Below are positions 43,071 through 52,309 of a DNA stretch of 64,000 nt, piece after piece; within the stretch, counting starts at the first letter, position 1; the number at the start of each line of letters is the position of its first letter. This DNA is from Gammaproteobacteria bacterium (lineage in GTDB: Bacteria > Pseudomonadota > Gammaproteobacteria > Pseudomonadales > Cellvibrionaceae): contig JAGKWO010000002.1 in NCBI GenBank assembly GCA_021151835.1, positions 1 to 64,000 of the forward strand, read 5' to 3'. The translations under genes were made by a program, and so were the position numbers. The notes under the pieces were generated by a model. It was given only the letters and a program-made list of their open reading frames with translations. It did not search any database and was not told the origin of the DNA.

Positions 43071-44087
43071 CTATTGTTTCTTCGCCTGGCGTAACAACTG
43101 ATCGAGGATGCCAGCCGTTGCAAAATGCTTATCGTTGACATCCTTCCAGGACCCAAACACAGATTCAACACTCACCAGTTTTAATTCAGGAAATTGCTGG
43201 GCATAAGCCGTTTTCGCTTTTTCGTCGTGCACTCGGTAAAAATAACTGGCCAATATGTCTTGCGCCGCAGGTGAATATAAATAATTCAAATACCCGGTTG
43301 CGACTTTTTCAGTGCCCTTCTCCTTTACCACCGACTCCACTACCGCCACCGGGAATTCCGCCAGCACACCGATTTTAGGCACTACGACATCATACTTGTC
43401 ACTACCGTATTCCTTGCGGATTAAATTGACTTCCGATTCAAATGTAAGCAATACATCGCCCTGGGCACGGTCGACAAATGAAGTGGTTGCACCGCGGCCA
43501 CCGGTATCAAATACCACTACGTTGCCCAATATTTTACTCACAAAATCCTTGATCTTTTTTTCATCGCCATTGAAGGCGTTATGGGCATAAATCCAGGCGG
43601 CGAGATAGGTGTAACGGGCATTGCCGGATGTTTTTGGATTGGGGAATACCAGTTTTACATCGGCGCGCACCAGGTCATTCCAATCCTTGATATTTTTTGG
43701 ATTGCCCTTGCGTACCAGGAACGCCGTTGTTGAATAAAAGGGGGATGCATTGTTGGGAAATTTCTTCCGCCACTCAGGGCTTACCAATTTTCCTTTCTGG
43801 TGAAGCACATCAATATCAGTGGATTGGTTAAAGGTAACCACATCCGCCTTCAATCCTTGCAAAATCGCCGCCGCTTGCGCTGACGAACCGGCATGGGATT
43901 GCTGGATGCTAATATCCTCTCCGGTTTTTTCCTTCCAGTAACTCTGGAATTTTGGATTAATCGCCACGAATAGTTCACGGGAAACATCATAAGAAGCATT
44001 CAGAATTTCCTGCGCTGCCATCGCGGAAAAAGCCAGCGATAGACCTACCGATGCCAGGATAGTTTTTACAAATCCGTTAACAGCCAC
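43071..44087 (-). CDS. sbp: Periplasmic sulfate-binding protein
   Basis: A 338-residue Sbp/CysP-type protein. A signal peptide (about 1-24, ending AMAAQE) precedes the conserved LNASYDVSRELFVAINPKF, then SHAGSSAQAAAILQGLKADVV, DWNDLVRADVKLVFPNPKTSGNARYTYLAAW, and DTGGRGATTSFVDRAQGDVLLTFE, which bind sulfate by main-chain contacts. It starts at GTG 44087, seven bases after GAGGA. It is the first gene of the sbp-cysT-cysW operon. Confidence 0.92.
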   Translation of the reverse strand: MAVNGFVKTILASVGLSLAFSAMAAQEILNASYDVSRELFVAINPKFQSYWKEKTGEDISIQQSHAGSSAQAAAILQGLKADVVTFNQSTDIDVLHQKGKLVSPEWRKKFPNNASPFYSTTAFLVRKGNPKNIKDWNDLVRADVKLVFPNPKTSGNARYTYLAAWIYAHNAFNGDEKKIKDFVSKILGNVVVFDTGGRGATTSFVDRAQGDVLLTFESEVNLIRKEYGSDKYDVVVPKIGVLAEFPVAVVESVVKEKGTEKVATGYLNYLYSPAAQDILASYFYRVHDEKAKTAYAQQFPELKLVSVESVFGSWKDVNDKHFATAGILDQLLRQAKKQ

Positions 44088-44334
44088 GTTCAGTTCCTCA
44101 TTTATAAGGTGATAGAAATCCGGCTTAAAGTGATAAAAGTCCGGTGATCAAAAGCACGCAGTTAAGCATATTTCCTGCGCCTGATTTAGATCATTAATAT
44201 CTATGCTTATTACCAATGTTTTTGTGCTTTACCGGTAAAGCACTTGCAGAAACTGAAGGCCCTTTTATCAGCTGATACGGAAGATCAGGATTGATCGAGA
44301 GACGATTCACGGAACAGCTGGAAAAAATACAGCA

Positions 44335-47016
44335 TTAAACGGGCGCTTTTACGCCCAGCTTTTTCCACATGGCAGCCGTTATTTTCTGGTTATGCTTATA
44401 GCCTTTCCACGGATCAACTTTTTGCTTGTCCAGACGCTCGTGCAAATTATGAATAGTCCATTGCGCAGAACTTTTCAGTGTTAATAACTCATCAAGGGTA
44501 ATGGGGACCGACACTGGCAATCCGGGTCGTGCACGAACCGAATAGGCGGACACAGTGCTTGCACCGCGCTGGTTGCGCAGATAATCGATGAAAATTTTTC
44601 CAATACGATTTTGCGGGCCCATTTTGGCAACAAAGCGTTCGGGTATTTGTTTAGCGATAAATTGCGAAACCGTTTTGGAAAACTCTTTGATATATTCCCA
44701 CCCCGATTCCCGCGCTAAAGGCACTACAATATGCAAACCTTTACCACCCGTTGTTTTTAAAAATGCAGCCAGTTTTAATTCATCCATGACGGCCAGTGTC
44801 AAACGCGTCGCTTCTATAACGCTACGCCATGGTAATGATGGGTCGGGGTCCAGATCAAAAATAATCCGATCCGGCGTTTCTATATTATCGCTGGTTGAAC
44901 CCCAGGTATGTAATTCAATAGTGCCCATTTGTGCGGTCCCGACCAGTGCCGATGCGTTATCGATTTGCATAAGGCGCGCATGGCCGGGGTCAAGTGCTTG
45001 ATCGAGGTGATGTATATGTGGAATCGCCATGTGTTCCGCATGCTTTTGAAAAAACTGTTCGCCCCCCACACCGTCCGGCGCACGCAAAAGTGAAACCGGA
45101 CGATTTTTTAAATGGGGCAATAACCAGGGGGAGACATCGTCATAAAATTGTGCCAGCGCTAATTTGGTCGCGCCACTTTCACTATCAATAACCCTGTCCG
45201 GATGGGTGATTTTAATATCGGCGATAGTTGCATCGCTGTTTTTAAGGTTGCGTGTTTTTTTTGCCGCTGCCGATTTTAATGGTGACGCCGATTCAGATTT
45301 ACTGTGTTTGGCCGCAGCAGGTTTCTTGTACTTTTCAGCGCTTGCACCTGCGGGTTTGACTGCATATTCACGGATAATTTCTTTAGCCGGTTTGTCAGTG
45401 CGCAAGGCAAGAAAAACTGCCTGGCGTAAAATATTATCGCCGGTCCATTCTGCAAATTCGACTTCGCATACCAGCGTTGGTTTTACCCAATGCACATCGC
45501 GAGTCAGTGCTCCCGCGAGCGAATGGCTTAGCGGCGATTTTTTTACCTCATGCGTTTTTAATTTTTCATGCAGGCTGTTCAGACTTATTTCATTAAAGCC
45601 AGTGCCTACGCGCCCCACATATAGCAATTCGTCCGGGTTTTGTTGGGAATATACACCCAACAACAAGGCCCCGAAACCTGAGCGGCTACCGCGCGGCTTG
45701 GTGAAGCCGACGATAACAAATTCCTGGCGTAGCCGGCATTTGAGTTTTATCCAATCGGCGCTGCGGCGTGATGTGTATAAACTCCCGACCCGCTTTCCAA
45801 TAACGCCTTCCAGGGACATAGCGCAGGCACTTTCAACAATATTGCGGTGATCCGCTAAAAAAGCGGCCGAGAAACGTAACGGATTTTTAGCGTTACCAGG
45901 GAGTATTTTTTGCAGCGCAGCGCGTCGCTCTTCAACCGCAACATCGCGCATATCAACGCCATTTAAAAACGGCGCATCAAACAAATAATAAAGTATTTGG
46001 TGGCTGCTACCTATTTCAAACGCGCGCTGCAATGCCTGGAAATCAGGGATTCCCTTTTCATTTAACACCACGATTTCTCCGTCCAGCCAGGAGTCCGTGA
46101 GTTCCAGGCCTGCAATAGCCCTGGCGTGTAGAGGCAAACGTTCAGTCCAGTCATTGCCGTTGCGGGTAATCAGTTGTACTTTTCCGTTTTCAATGCGGGC
46201 GAGCATTCGATAACCATCAAACTTTATTTCATACAACCATTCACCTGCAGGCGGCTCAGTCACTAAGGTGGCCAGTTCCGGTGTGATCATTTGCGGCAAG
46301 GCAACTTTTGTAGCCGTTTTCCCCGCAGGCTTTTTTGTTTTGGCGATGGTTTTTTCCGCAGTTGCGCGTGAAGTTTTTTTGGCCACTGCTTTGTTTGGTT
46401 TTTCAGCGGGAGCAGCCACTTTATTCTTCTTGTTTTTATCGCGATCAATCACGGCATCACTGACAACACTGTGGGGCAACTCCGCCACAATATCGTATTC
46501 ATCCGCAGCGCGTGCGCTTTCATCGCGCTCCTTGATTAATAACCATTGTTCCTTATCACCACTACCGCGCAAATTAGTGCGCACTAATGTCCAATGTCCG
46601 GTGAGCTTTTCCCCCACCAGGGCAAATTTAAGCTTGCCCGCTTTATAGCCCGCTGCTGCATCACCATCCGGTTCCCATACTCCACGGTCCCACACGATGA
46701 CATCGCCACCACCGTAGTGACCTTCCGGGATATGCCCTTCAAAGTTTGCGTAATCCAGTGGATGATCTTCCACATGCACGGCAAGGCGTTTGTCTTTAGG
46801 ATCAAGGCTCGGCCCTTTCGGAATTGCCCAACTCACCAGTGTGCCATTCAGCTCCAGGCGAAAATCGTAATGCAGGCGCCGTGCATCGTGCTTCTGAATT
46901 ACAAATTGCAAGGCATGGGCTGGTATTTTTCCTTTACTGTTGGAATGTTCACCGCGCGGTTCGGTGGTCACATCAAAATTGCGTTTGCGATGATATTCAT
47001 GTAGTGATTTCGCCAT
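44335..47016 (-). CDS. ligD: DNA ligase D (PE-LIG-POL), NHEJ
   Basis: An 893-residue multifunctional repair enzyme. N-terminal phosphoesterase (about 1-185): H43, H49, D51, R53 and H85 match its metal site. ATP-dependent ligase (about 245-550): nucleotidyl lysine K265 in EIKFDGYR. C-terminal primase-polymerase (from about 605), with the acidic pair in FDLDPDP. The order is that of Pseudomonas LigD, but two Lys/Ala/Thr-rich linkers (about 192-240 and 557-600) make it longer. It follows ku by 41 bases on the same strand. Together they join double-strand breaks, trimming and filling ends. Confidence 0.95.
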   Translation of the reverse strand: MAKSLHEYHRKRNFDVTTEPRGEHSNSKGKIPAHALQFVIQKHDARRLHYDFRLELNGTLVSWAIPKGPSLDPKDKRLAVHVEDHPLDYANFEGHIPEGHYGGGDVIVWDRGVWEPDGDAAAGYKAGKLKFALVGEKLTGHWTLVRTNLRGSGDKEQWLLIKERDESARAADEYDIVAELPHSVVSDAVIDRDKNKKNKVAAPAEKPNKAVAKKTSRATAEKTIAKTKKPAGKTATKVALPQMITPELATLVTEPPAGEWLYEIKFDGYRMLARIENGKVQLITRNGNDWTERLPLHARAIAGLELTDSWLDGEIVVLNEKGIPDFQALQRAFEIGSSHQILYYLFDAPFLNGVDMRDVAVEERRAALQKILPGNAKNPLRFSAAFLADHRNIVESACAMSLEGVIGKRVGSLYTSRRSADWIKLKCRLRQEFVIVGFTKPRGSRSGFGALLLGVYSQQNPDELLYVGRVGTGFNEISLNSLHEKLKTHEVKKSPLSHSLAGALTRDVHWVKPTLVCEVEFAEWTGDNILRQAVFLALRTDKPAKEIIREYAVKPAGASAEKYKKPAAAKHSKSESASPLKSAAAKKTRNLKNSDATIADIKITHPDRVIDSESGATKLALAQFYDDVSPWLLPHLKNRPVSLLRAPDGVGGEQFFQKHAEHMAIPHIHHLDQALDPGHARLMQIDNASALVGTAQMGTIELHTWGSTSDNIETPDRIIFDLDPDPSLPWRSVIEATRLTLAVMDELKLAAFLKTTGGKGLHIVVPLARESGWEYIKEFSKTVSQFIAKQIPERFVAKMGPQNRIGKIFIDYLRNQRGASTVSAYSVRARPGLPVSVPITLDELLTLKSSAQWTIHNLHERLDKQKVDPWKGYKHNQKITAAMWKKLGVKAPV

Positions 47017-47057
47017 TTGAACAACCCCTCCAGTGACTCACTAACGCTAACAAAAAA

Positions 47058-48098
47058 TTACCGTGCAGCAGATTTTCTTTGCCGGGCCGGTGTAGTTTTT
47101 GGTAAAGCTTTTTTACTAGCAGGGCTTTTAGCCTTGGCTGCGGTAGATGTATTTTTGGTTGCTTTATCTACGGTTGATTTGTCTGCGGTTGATTTGTCTG
47201 CGGTTGCAGCAGTTTTTTTGGAGCCCGCTTTTGCAGTTGATGCTGTGGTTTTACTGATTGATTTTACTTTTGCAGTAGATGTTTTGGTGGGTGATATTTT
47301 CGCCGGGGATTTTCCCCCCAGGCTTCTTTTAAGCAATTCGGTTAAATCGATAATGTCGGCGGATTTACGCTCTTCGTCTGTGCTAACCGGCTCAACATTT
47401 TCAATTTTTCCTTGATGGACTTTCTTATCGACCAACGCCATTATTTTTTCCTGGAAGGTGTCCTGGTATTCGTCGGGCGCCCATTGGGCAGCCATGTCCT
47501 CGATCAAACGTTTCGCCATATCCAGTTCACTTTTATTAAGCTCTGGTTGGCTAACGGCTTTACCTAACTCAAGGGTTTCCATGCTGCGTACCTCCGAAGG
47601 CCAGCGCAGCAGTATTAATACTAATGCTGACTCCAATGGCATTAACACCGCCAGATGCTGGCGCGTATGCAAAATTACATGGGCCAGTGCAACTTTGCCG
47701 GTAGCTTCCAGCGCTTTACGTAGCAACGCATAAACTTTTTCACCGCGCTTGTCAGGGCTGAGATAGTACGGCACTTCAATATGGGTGATGGGAATATCCG
47801 TTTGGTCCACAAACGAAAAAATATCAATCGATTGGGTAGTTTTGGGATGGGCCGCTTTAATTTCCTCTTCACTTAAAATAACGTAGCGCCCTTTTTCATA
47901 TTGGATACCTTTCACAATATTATCCGCTTTCATTTCCTTGCCACTGACTTTATTGATTCGCTTGTAGCCTACGGGCTCCATAGTGCGTTTATCCAGCCAA
48001 TCAAAATCAATCGCATTGGATGAGGTTGCCGATACCAGTGCCACCGGGATATGAACCAGTCCAAAACTGATAGCTCCTTTCCAGATTGCGCGCGCCAT
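47058..48098 (-). CDS. ku: NHEJ protein Ku
   Basis: A 346-residue bacterial Ku, forming a ring on DNA ends and recruiting LigD. The core (about 1-255) starts MARAIWKGAISFGLVHIPV and contains the conserved PVGYKRINK, GYKxxxxxG-like and LTELLKRSLGGK segments. The last ~90 residues form a low-complexity tail rich in Lys, Thr, Ala and Ser (TADKSTADKSTVDKATKNT), typical of Ku C-terminal extensions that help DNA threading but unusually long. It is the first gene of ku-ligD and divergent from DUF72 paralogue 2. Confidence 0.95.
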   Translation of the reverse strand: MARAIWKGAISFGLVHIPVALVSATSSNAIDFDWLDKRTMEPVGYKRINKVSGKEMKADNIVKGIQYEKGRYVILSEEEIKAAHPKTTQSIDIFSFVDQTDIPITHIEVPYYLSPDKRGEKVYALLRKALEATGKVALAHVILHTRQHLAVLMPLESALVLILLRWPSEVRSMETLELGKAVSQPELNKSELDMAKRLIEDMAAQWAPDEYQDTFQEKIMALVDKKVHQGKIENVEPVSTDEERKSADIIDLTELLKRSLGGKSPAKISPTKTSTAKVKSISKTTASTAKAGSKKTAATADKSTADKSTVDKATKNTSTAAKAKSPASKKALPKTTPARQRKSAAR

Positions 48099-48351
48099 AC
48101 ACCCTCCAAACGTTTATCAGGCCAATACATACGGTATTAAAATCTTGACTGGCAATAGCGTAATAAAGTTTCAGCCGCGGATTTTTGCGTCATTAAAATC
48201 AACCACTTTTTAAAATACGGGCATTTAACTGCAGGATTTTAAAACCAAAAATAGTTGGGAATTTTTGTACCGCAATGCGGGTCAATGGAGCTAATGATCA
48301 TCTATTTTTTAGTTATTTATTTTTCTTAATCGGTGTGGAGATAAAGCGGTT

Positions 48352-49275
48352 ATGAGCGAATTTCATATCGGTATTTCAGGTTGGCGCTACGCGCCCTGGC
48401 GCAATAATTTTTACCCCAAAGGATTGGTGCAACGAAAAGAACTTTATTTTGCGTCGCGCTCGGTTAACAGCATTGAAATTAATGGGTCTTTCTACGCCCT
48501 GCAAACACCGGAGCGTTATGACGGATGGTACGCTGATACCCCTGATGGTTTTGTGTTTAGCGTGAAAGCACCGCGTTACATTACCCACATTCGCCGCTTG
48601 AATGATGTGGAAGAACCTATTGCAAACTTTTTTGCATCCGGGGTACTTCAACTAAAGGAAAAACTCGGCGCGATCCTGTGGCAATTTCCACCGAGCTTTA
48701 AATTCAATGAAGAACAGTTTCACCAGTTTTTGCAATTACTTCCCAAAACAACCGGTGAAGCACTGAAAAATACACAGAAATATCACCCTGATTTTAAATT
48801 GCCGGCGCACTCTGCAAAAACCACCCGGTTGCGCCATGCGGTGGAAATTCGCAACCAGAGTTTTATTGATCCAACGTTCATTAAACTATTGCGTAAATAC
48901 AACGTCGCCTTTGTCATCGCCGATACGGCGAGACGCTGGCCCTATGCAGAAGATATCACCAGCGATTTCGTTTACATGCGTTTGCATGGCGACACAGAAC
49001 TTTACCGTAGCGGCTATTCGAAAAGTGCTATTGAACACTGGTATAAACGCATCAAAGCCTGGAGCCGCGGCAGTCATCCCAAAGATGCCAAATTAATTGG
49101 TAAACGGGTAAGGCTCCATGAATCGCTGGATGTGTTTTGTTACTTCGACAATACCGATAAGTTGTGGGCACCGCAGGATGCGCGTCAATTGTCCGCGTTA
49201 CTGGGAATTGATAAAGGATTGGAAAAGCAGGGTGATTTGTTTGAAAACATAGTGGCGGAACGCGAAGCTTCCTGA
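48352..49275 (+). CDS. DUF72 (YecE-like) TIM-barrel protein, second paralogue
   Basis: A 307-residue DUF72 protein, about 60 residues longer than the paralogue at 23741. Shared marks: FHIGISGWRYAPWR at the N-terminus, VNSIEINGSFYALQ near 38-51, FVFSVKAPRYITHIRRL, AVEIRNQSFIDP near 163-174, FVYMRLHGDTELY and VFCYFDNTD. The longer form has an insertion in the middle (FHQFLQLLPKTTGEALKN). The ATG has GGAG upstream. It is divergent from ku-ligD with a 253-base shared promoter region. Confidence 0.88.
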   Translation: MSEFHIGISGWRYAPWRNNFYPKGLVQRKELYFASRSVNSIEINGSFYALQTPERYDGWYADTPDGFVFSVKAPRYITHIRRLNDVEEPIANFFASGVLQLKEKLGAILWQFPPSFKFNEEQFHQFLQLLPKTTGEALKNTQKYHPDFKLPAHSAKTTRLRHAVEIRNQSFIDPTFIKLLRKYNVAFVIADTARRWPYAEDITSDFVYMRLHGDTELYRSGYSKSAIEHWYKRIKAWSRGSHPKDAKLIGKRVRLHESLDVFCYFDNTDKLWAPQDARQLSALLGIDKGLEKQGDLFENIVAEREAS

Positions 49276-49659
49276 TCAATCCGGTTCCGGCCGGGTAATC
49301 AGGAATGCAGCTACCGATAGGAATAAGAATGCCATTATTCCGAGGATTATCCAGTTCATCCCTATTGCCAGCAGTCCGATCCAGCTCAGGGACATTGAGA
49401 TACATGCAAACCATTTGGCATTGCGCGGCACAGCGCCTTTAGTATGCCAATTATGAAGCAAGGGACCGATTTGCGGGTGGTTCCATAGCCAACGGTGCAA
49501 GCGCGGCGAACCTTTGGATGCCGCCCAGGCGGCGATCAGAACGAAGGGAGTAGTCGGTAGTAAAGGTAAAAATAACCCTGCAATTCCTAATGCGAGCGTT
49601 ATTACCGCCAATGATGCATAGGCAATCCGCGCCAAGGTCCAGGGTTCCGTTTTTTCCAT
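49276..49659 (-). CDS. DUF454 (YbaN-like) membrane protein
   Basis: A 127-residue inner-membrane protein of the DUF454 family with the marks GIAGLFLPLLPTTPFVLIAAW (about 25-45), RLHRWLWNHPQIGPLLHNW and GAVPRNAKW. About three membrane helices. The ATG at 49659 with GAGA upstream is preferred to in-frame starts further out (49713), which would add a non-family tail. Its stop abuts the DUF72 gene end (convergent). Role unknown; often near iron or redox genes. Confidence 0.82.
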   Translation of the reverse strand: MEKTEPWTLARIAYASLAVITLALGIAGLFLPLLPTTPFVLIAAWAASKGSPRLHRWLWNHPQIGPLLHNWHTKGAVPRNAKWFACISMSLSWIGLLAIGMNWIILGIMAFLFLSVAAFLITRPEPD

Positions 49660-49750
49660 ACAATTTTCTCGTTGCCGGAATGGGTGGAACATAGCAGCAG
49701 TGCTTGTGCCCACCCCGGCTAGTCGCTTTCATCTAAACTAGCTCGTTCCT

Positions 49751-49812
49751 CTCACCCAAACAACTCTTTACTCTCACCCAAACAACTTGTTCTTCTCACC
49801 TCACCCAAACAA
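49751..49812. repeat. Three 13-bp exact repeats across the DUF3325 stop codon
   Basis: CTCACCCAAACAA occurs at 49751-49763, 49773-49785 and 49800-49812, spaced by 22 and 27 bases with partly similar flanks. On the minus strand the third copy overlaps the final codons of the DUF3325 gene. The two others repeat its 3' end context in the adjoining non-coding DNA. Confidence 0.8.
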
Positions 49813-50104
49813 TAAGCCAGGCGAACAGGCGCGGACGCCAGGTCAACGTAAATGCAACTATCAATGCGGAAGCGGCCAGCAACATCACCCATACCAGTGA
49901 GGCCATGGAAGCATGCGCGGTGGCAAGGCACAAAAGCAGTGAAACCAACAATGCCAGGCTGCCTAAAATACGTAACACCTTGGCGGTGCCCACTCCCGGT
50001 ACATCGGTACGTACCTGTTTCCAATGCACATCCATCGCCAATGCCAGCCAGGCCAAACCCGATATGCAGGCGATAGTCGCTGCAACCAACAACCAGTTAC
50101 CCAT
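49796..50104 (-). CDS. DUF3325 small membrane protein
   Basis: A 102-residue inner-membrane protein with three hydrophobic helices (LLVAATIACISGLAWLALAM; LRILGSLALLVSLLLCLATA; LVWVMLLAASALIVAFTL), matching DUF3325, a family found almost only with PepSY and TonB-receptor iron genes. The ATG at 50104, overlapping the PepSY stop by 8 bases and preceded by GGAGG, is preferred to 50128. Last gene of the iron operon; function not known. Confidence 0.82.
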   Translation of the reverse strand: MGNWLLVAATIACISGLAWLALAMDVHWKQVRTDVPGVGTAKVLRILGSLALLVSLLLCLATAHASMASLVWVMLLAASALIVAFTLTWRPRLFAWLIVWVR

Positions 50105-51785
50105 GTTGTGCCTCCGCCTGTGCAACACCCGCTACGGTTACAGCAGATGTACCTTGTTCTTTGCGCCCTAGGTGGCGGGCAGCGATGAAAGCCAGCATCC
50201 CGCCCACCAGTATCGACACATCAAACCCCGCCACCGGCCAATAACCTTCCGAAAGGGTTTTAACCAGATGATCACCGGTCGTTACCCAATTCAATAGCAC
50301 CGTCAGCGGAGCGAGGGCAGCCACCGCCAGGCATTGCTCGCGCCATGCGGGATTGATTTTCCCCCGCACAACCGGCGCGCTCCGCACGAACGCGTGGGCC
50401 ATAGCGATAATCCAGGTTCCCCAGAAAAAGTATTGCTCCAGATCACCACGGCCAGGCCAGCCATCGGGCAAGCTTGCAGGTAATAGCCGGTTGGCGATCA
50501 GGATTCCCAAGACTGCCAGCAACATACCGGTCACGGTGGTAACCGCCAACGCATCAACAATACGGCCATTCTGGCTACCCTCTTTGGCATATTGACGCTT
50601 GCGTTTTTCCACAAAGAAAATAAACCCGGTCGCGATGCATACACATCCGGCCAAACCACCCAGCACATACAACCAGCGCAGCATCCAGTGGCGAAAATGC
50701 TGCAAATGCAATCCGGTCAGGAATTCATTAACGTTTTCGACGACGGTGGATGGTGGATCTTCACGCAGCAATTCACCGGTACTGGCTTTGAAATGAATGC
50801 CTTCACCGGTCAGCGCGATGCGATCAGTACCAGCGCGATAAACACTTACGTAGCCATTCGCATCACCGACATGGCGCAAGGTGAGGAAGCCAACGTCACC
50901 CGCCATACCGCGCTCGGCCCAGCGGCGTTGCGCTTCGGCAACCATGGCATCCACCGAGGCGATGGGAGCAGCCACACCGGCGCGTTCATGGGGCAAACCG
51001 GTTTCCAGCGCTTCGATCAACTCGTGCTGGTCATGCAGGGATTTCATCTGGGTGTGGCCAATCGGAAAATAAATTCCGGCAAAAATCACCAGGCCGGTAA
51101 ACGCAAAAAAGAAATGGAACGGCAGCGCCACAACGCCGGTGAGATTATGCAAATCCAGCGTGCTGCGCTGGGTGCTTTTTTGCGGGCGGAACGTGAATAA
51201 TTCGCGGAAAATTTTGCGATGCATCACCACACCACTCACCAGCGCCGCCAGCATCACCAGCGATGCAAAACCCACAATCCAGTAACCCAGATTTGCCCAG
51301 TGGAAATTCAGGCTGTAATGCAGCGGATAAAAAAACTGGCTGCCGATTTTGAGCTGGTCATCCGCAAAAGCCACGCCCGTACGCGGATCAATAGTGCGAT
51401 TCCCCCACACAGTGACATCCGGTTCTTTTGCATTGGGAACCTCGTAACCTGCAAATATATTGAGCACCGGGTCGCGGTGGGTAGTGTAAGCCCCCCAGGT
51501 CACCACCGTCTCAAAACGCTCCGGCATAGGGCCATTCACTTTATCGCGGGCCAGATCAACCCCTTCCTTATTCGGCTGCATGCTTTCAAACACCGGCTTG
51601 AGCACATTGTCGAAGGACGGCATCGGCTGCGGGGCAAAACGCGACTCGGGAATTGCCCAGCGATCTATCTCGCGGTCAAACACTGACAGCGCGCCAAAGA
51701 AAAATACCGCCATCAGCACAAAGCCCAGCACCAACCCAAACCAGGTATGCAACCACGCCATGGACAAACGGAAATTCTGGAACAT
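50097..51785 (-). CDS. PepSY-domain membrane protein (iron uptake, FoxB/PiuB-like)
   Basis: A 562-residue membrane protein with about four to six transmembrane helices. An N-terminal WLHTWFGLVLGFVLMAVFFFGALS (from about residue 10) is the PepSY-associated signature; the periplasmic loops carry PepSY units, and a HxxxxxH-type pattern (LHNLTGVVALPFHFFFAFTGLV) recurs near 206. Such proteins (PiuB/FoxB) are thought to reduce or free iron from siderophores at the inner membrane. The start has GGAGG. It lies between DUF3649 and DUF3325 genes, all on one strand, under a Fur-type site. Confidence 0.87.
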   Translation of the reverse strand: MFQNFRLSMAWLHTWFGLVLGFVLMAVFFFGALSVFDREIDRWAIPESRFAPQPMPSFDNVLKPVFESMQPNKEGVDLARDKVNGPMPERFETVVTWGAYTTHRDPVLNIFAGYEVPNAKEPDVTVWGNRTIDPRTGVAFADDQLKIGSQFFYPLHYSLNFHWANLGYWIVGFASLVMLAALVSGVVMHRKIFRELFTFRPQKSTQRSTLDLHNLTGVVALPFHFFFAFTGLVIFAGIYFPIGHTQMKSLHDQHELIEALETGLPHERAGVAAPIASVDAMVAEAQRRWAERGMAGDVGFLTLRHVGDANGYVSVYRAGTDRIALTGEGIHFKASTGELLREDPPSTVVENVNEFLTGLHLQHFRHWMLRWLYVLGGLAGCVCIATGFIFFVEKRKRQYAKEGSQNGRIVDALAVTTVTGMLLAVLGILIANRLLPASLPDGWPGRGDLEQYFFWGTWIIAMAHAFVRSAPVVRGKINPAWREQCLAVAALAPLTVLLNWVTTGDHLVKTLSEGYWPVAGFDVSILVGGMLAFIAARHLGRKEQGTSAVTVAGVAQAEAQHG

Positions 51786-51795
51786 GGAAGCCTCC

Positions 51796-52092
51796 TCAGA
51801 CCAATGACTGCTGGATTAACGTGGCAATACCGGTCATCGATAAACCGCCACCGACCAATACAATCCACACACTTTTCAGGTTACGCGCCGCAAATGCCCA
51901 CAGGAATACTGTTAGAAACAGCAAAAAACCAAGGATATTGGCAACCGCTTCCGCATCGTGGAAGGGCACTCCCAGCGCATAAAGGCCGGCCAGCGCCAGC
52001 GCCATAAAACCCCACACAAACGCATAACCACCCAGCACCGAGGCACCAATGCGCGCCATTACATGGCGAGTTGAAAATGTTGATGTAGACAT
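51796..52092 (-). CDS. DUF3649 small membrane protein
   Basis: A 98-residue protein with three hydrophobic helices and the sequence RIGASVLGGYAFVWGFMALA (about 12-31), matching DUF3649, an iron-uptake-associated family. It is the first gene of a DUF3649-PepSY-DUF3325 operon and lies 10 bases before the PepSY gene. The ATG at 52092 is preferred to 52149, which would add a basic non-family tail. A Fur-box palindrome lies about 60 bases upstream. Confidence 0.82.
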   Translation of the reverse strand: MSTSTFSTRHVMARIGASVLGGYAFVWGFMALALAGLYALGVPFHDAEAVANILGFLLFLTVFLWAFAARNLKSVWIVLVGGGLSMTGIATLIQQSLV

Positions 52093-52154
52093 AATTCGCT
52101 CTGGCAGACGCCAGCACCTCCGGCTTGAATGACTCGCTATTGCGATCATTCATT

Positions 52155-52175
52155 AAATGATAAACTTTCTCATTT
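52155..52175 (-). promoter_or_regulatory. Fur box upstream of the DUF3649-PepSY-DUF3325 operon
   Basis: AAATGATAAACTTTCTCATTT is a 21-bp near-perfect palindrome centred on 52165, with the 7-1-7 Fur pattern TGATAAA-C-TTTCTCA. It lies some 60 bases before the DUF3649 start, in the expected promoter zone. Iron-dependent repression by Fur is inferred from this match and the iron-uptake genes. Confidence 0.75.
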
Positions 52176-52270
52176 TATGGTATATAAACTTTTAAAGGCA
52201 ATGAGGATTACAGAAAGAAGTGTTTAGGTTTTAATCAGCCAGCACTAGCAAGCAATTATCTGTACATCCC

Positions 52271-52301
52271 AATCAAGGCCACTCAACGAGCGACCTTGAT
52301 T
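52271..52301 (-). terminator. Possible terminator hairpin after the TonB receptor
   Basis: AATCAAGGCCACTC (52271-52284) pairs, with two G-T pairs, with GAGCGACCTTGATT (52288-52301) around AAC. It sits nine bases past the receptor stop on the minus strand. There is no T run, so termination efficiency is uncertain. Confidence 0.5.
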
Positions 52302-52309
52302 CATCACCA

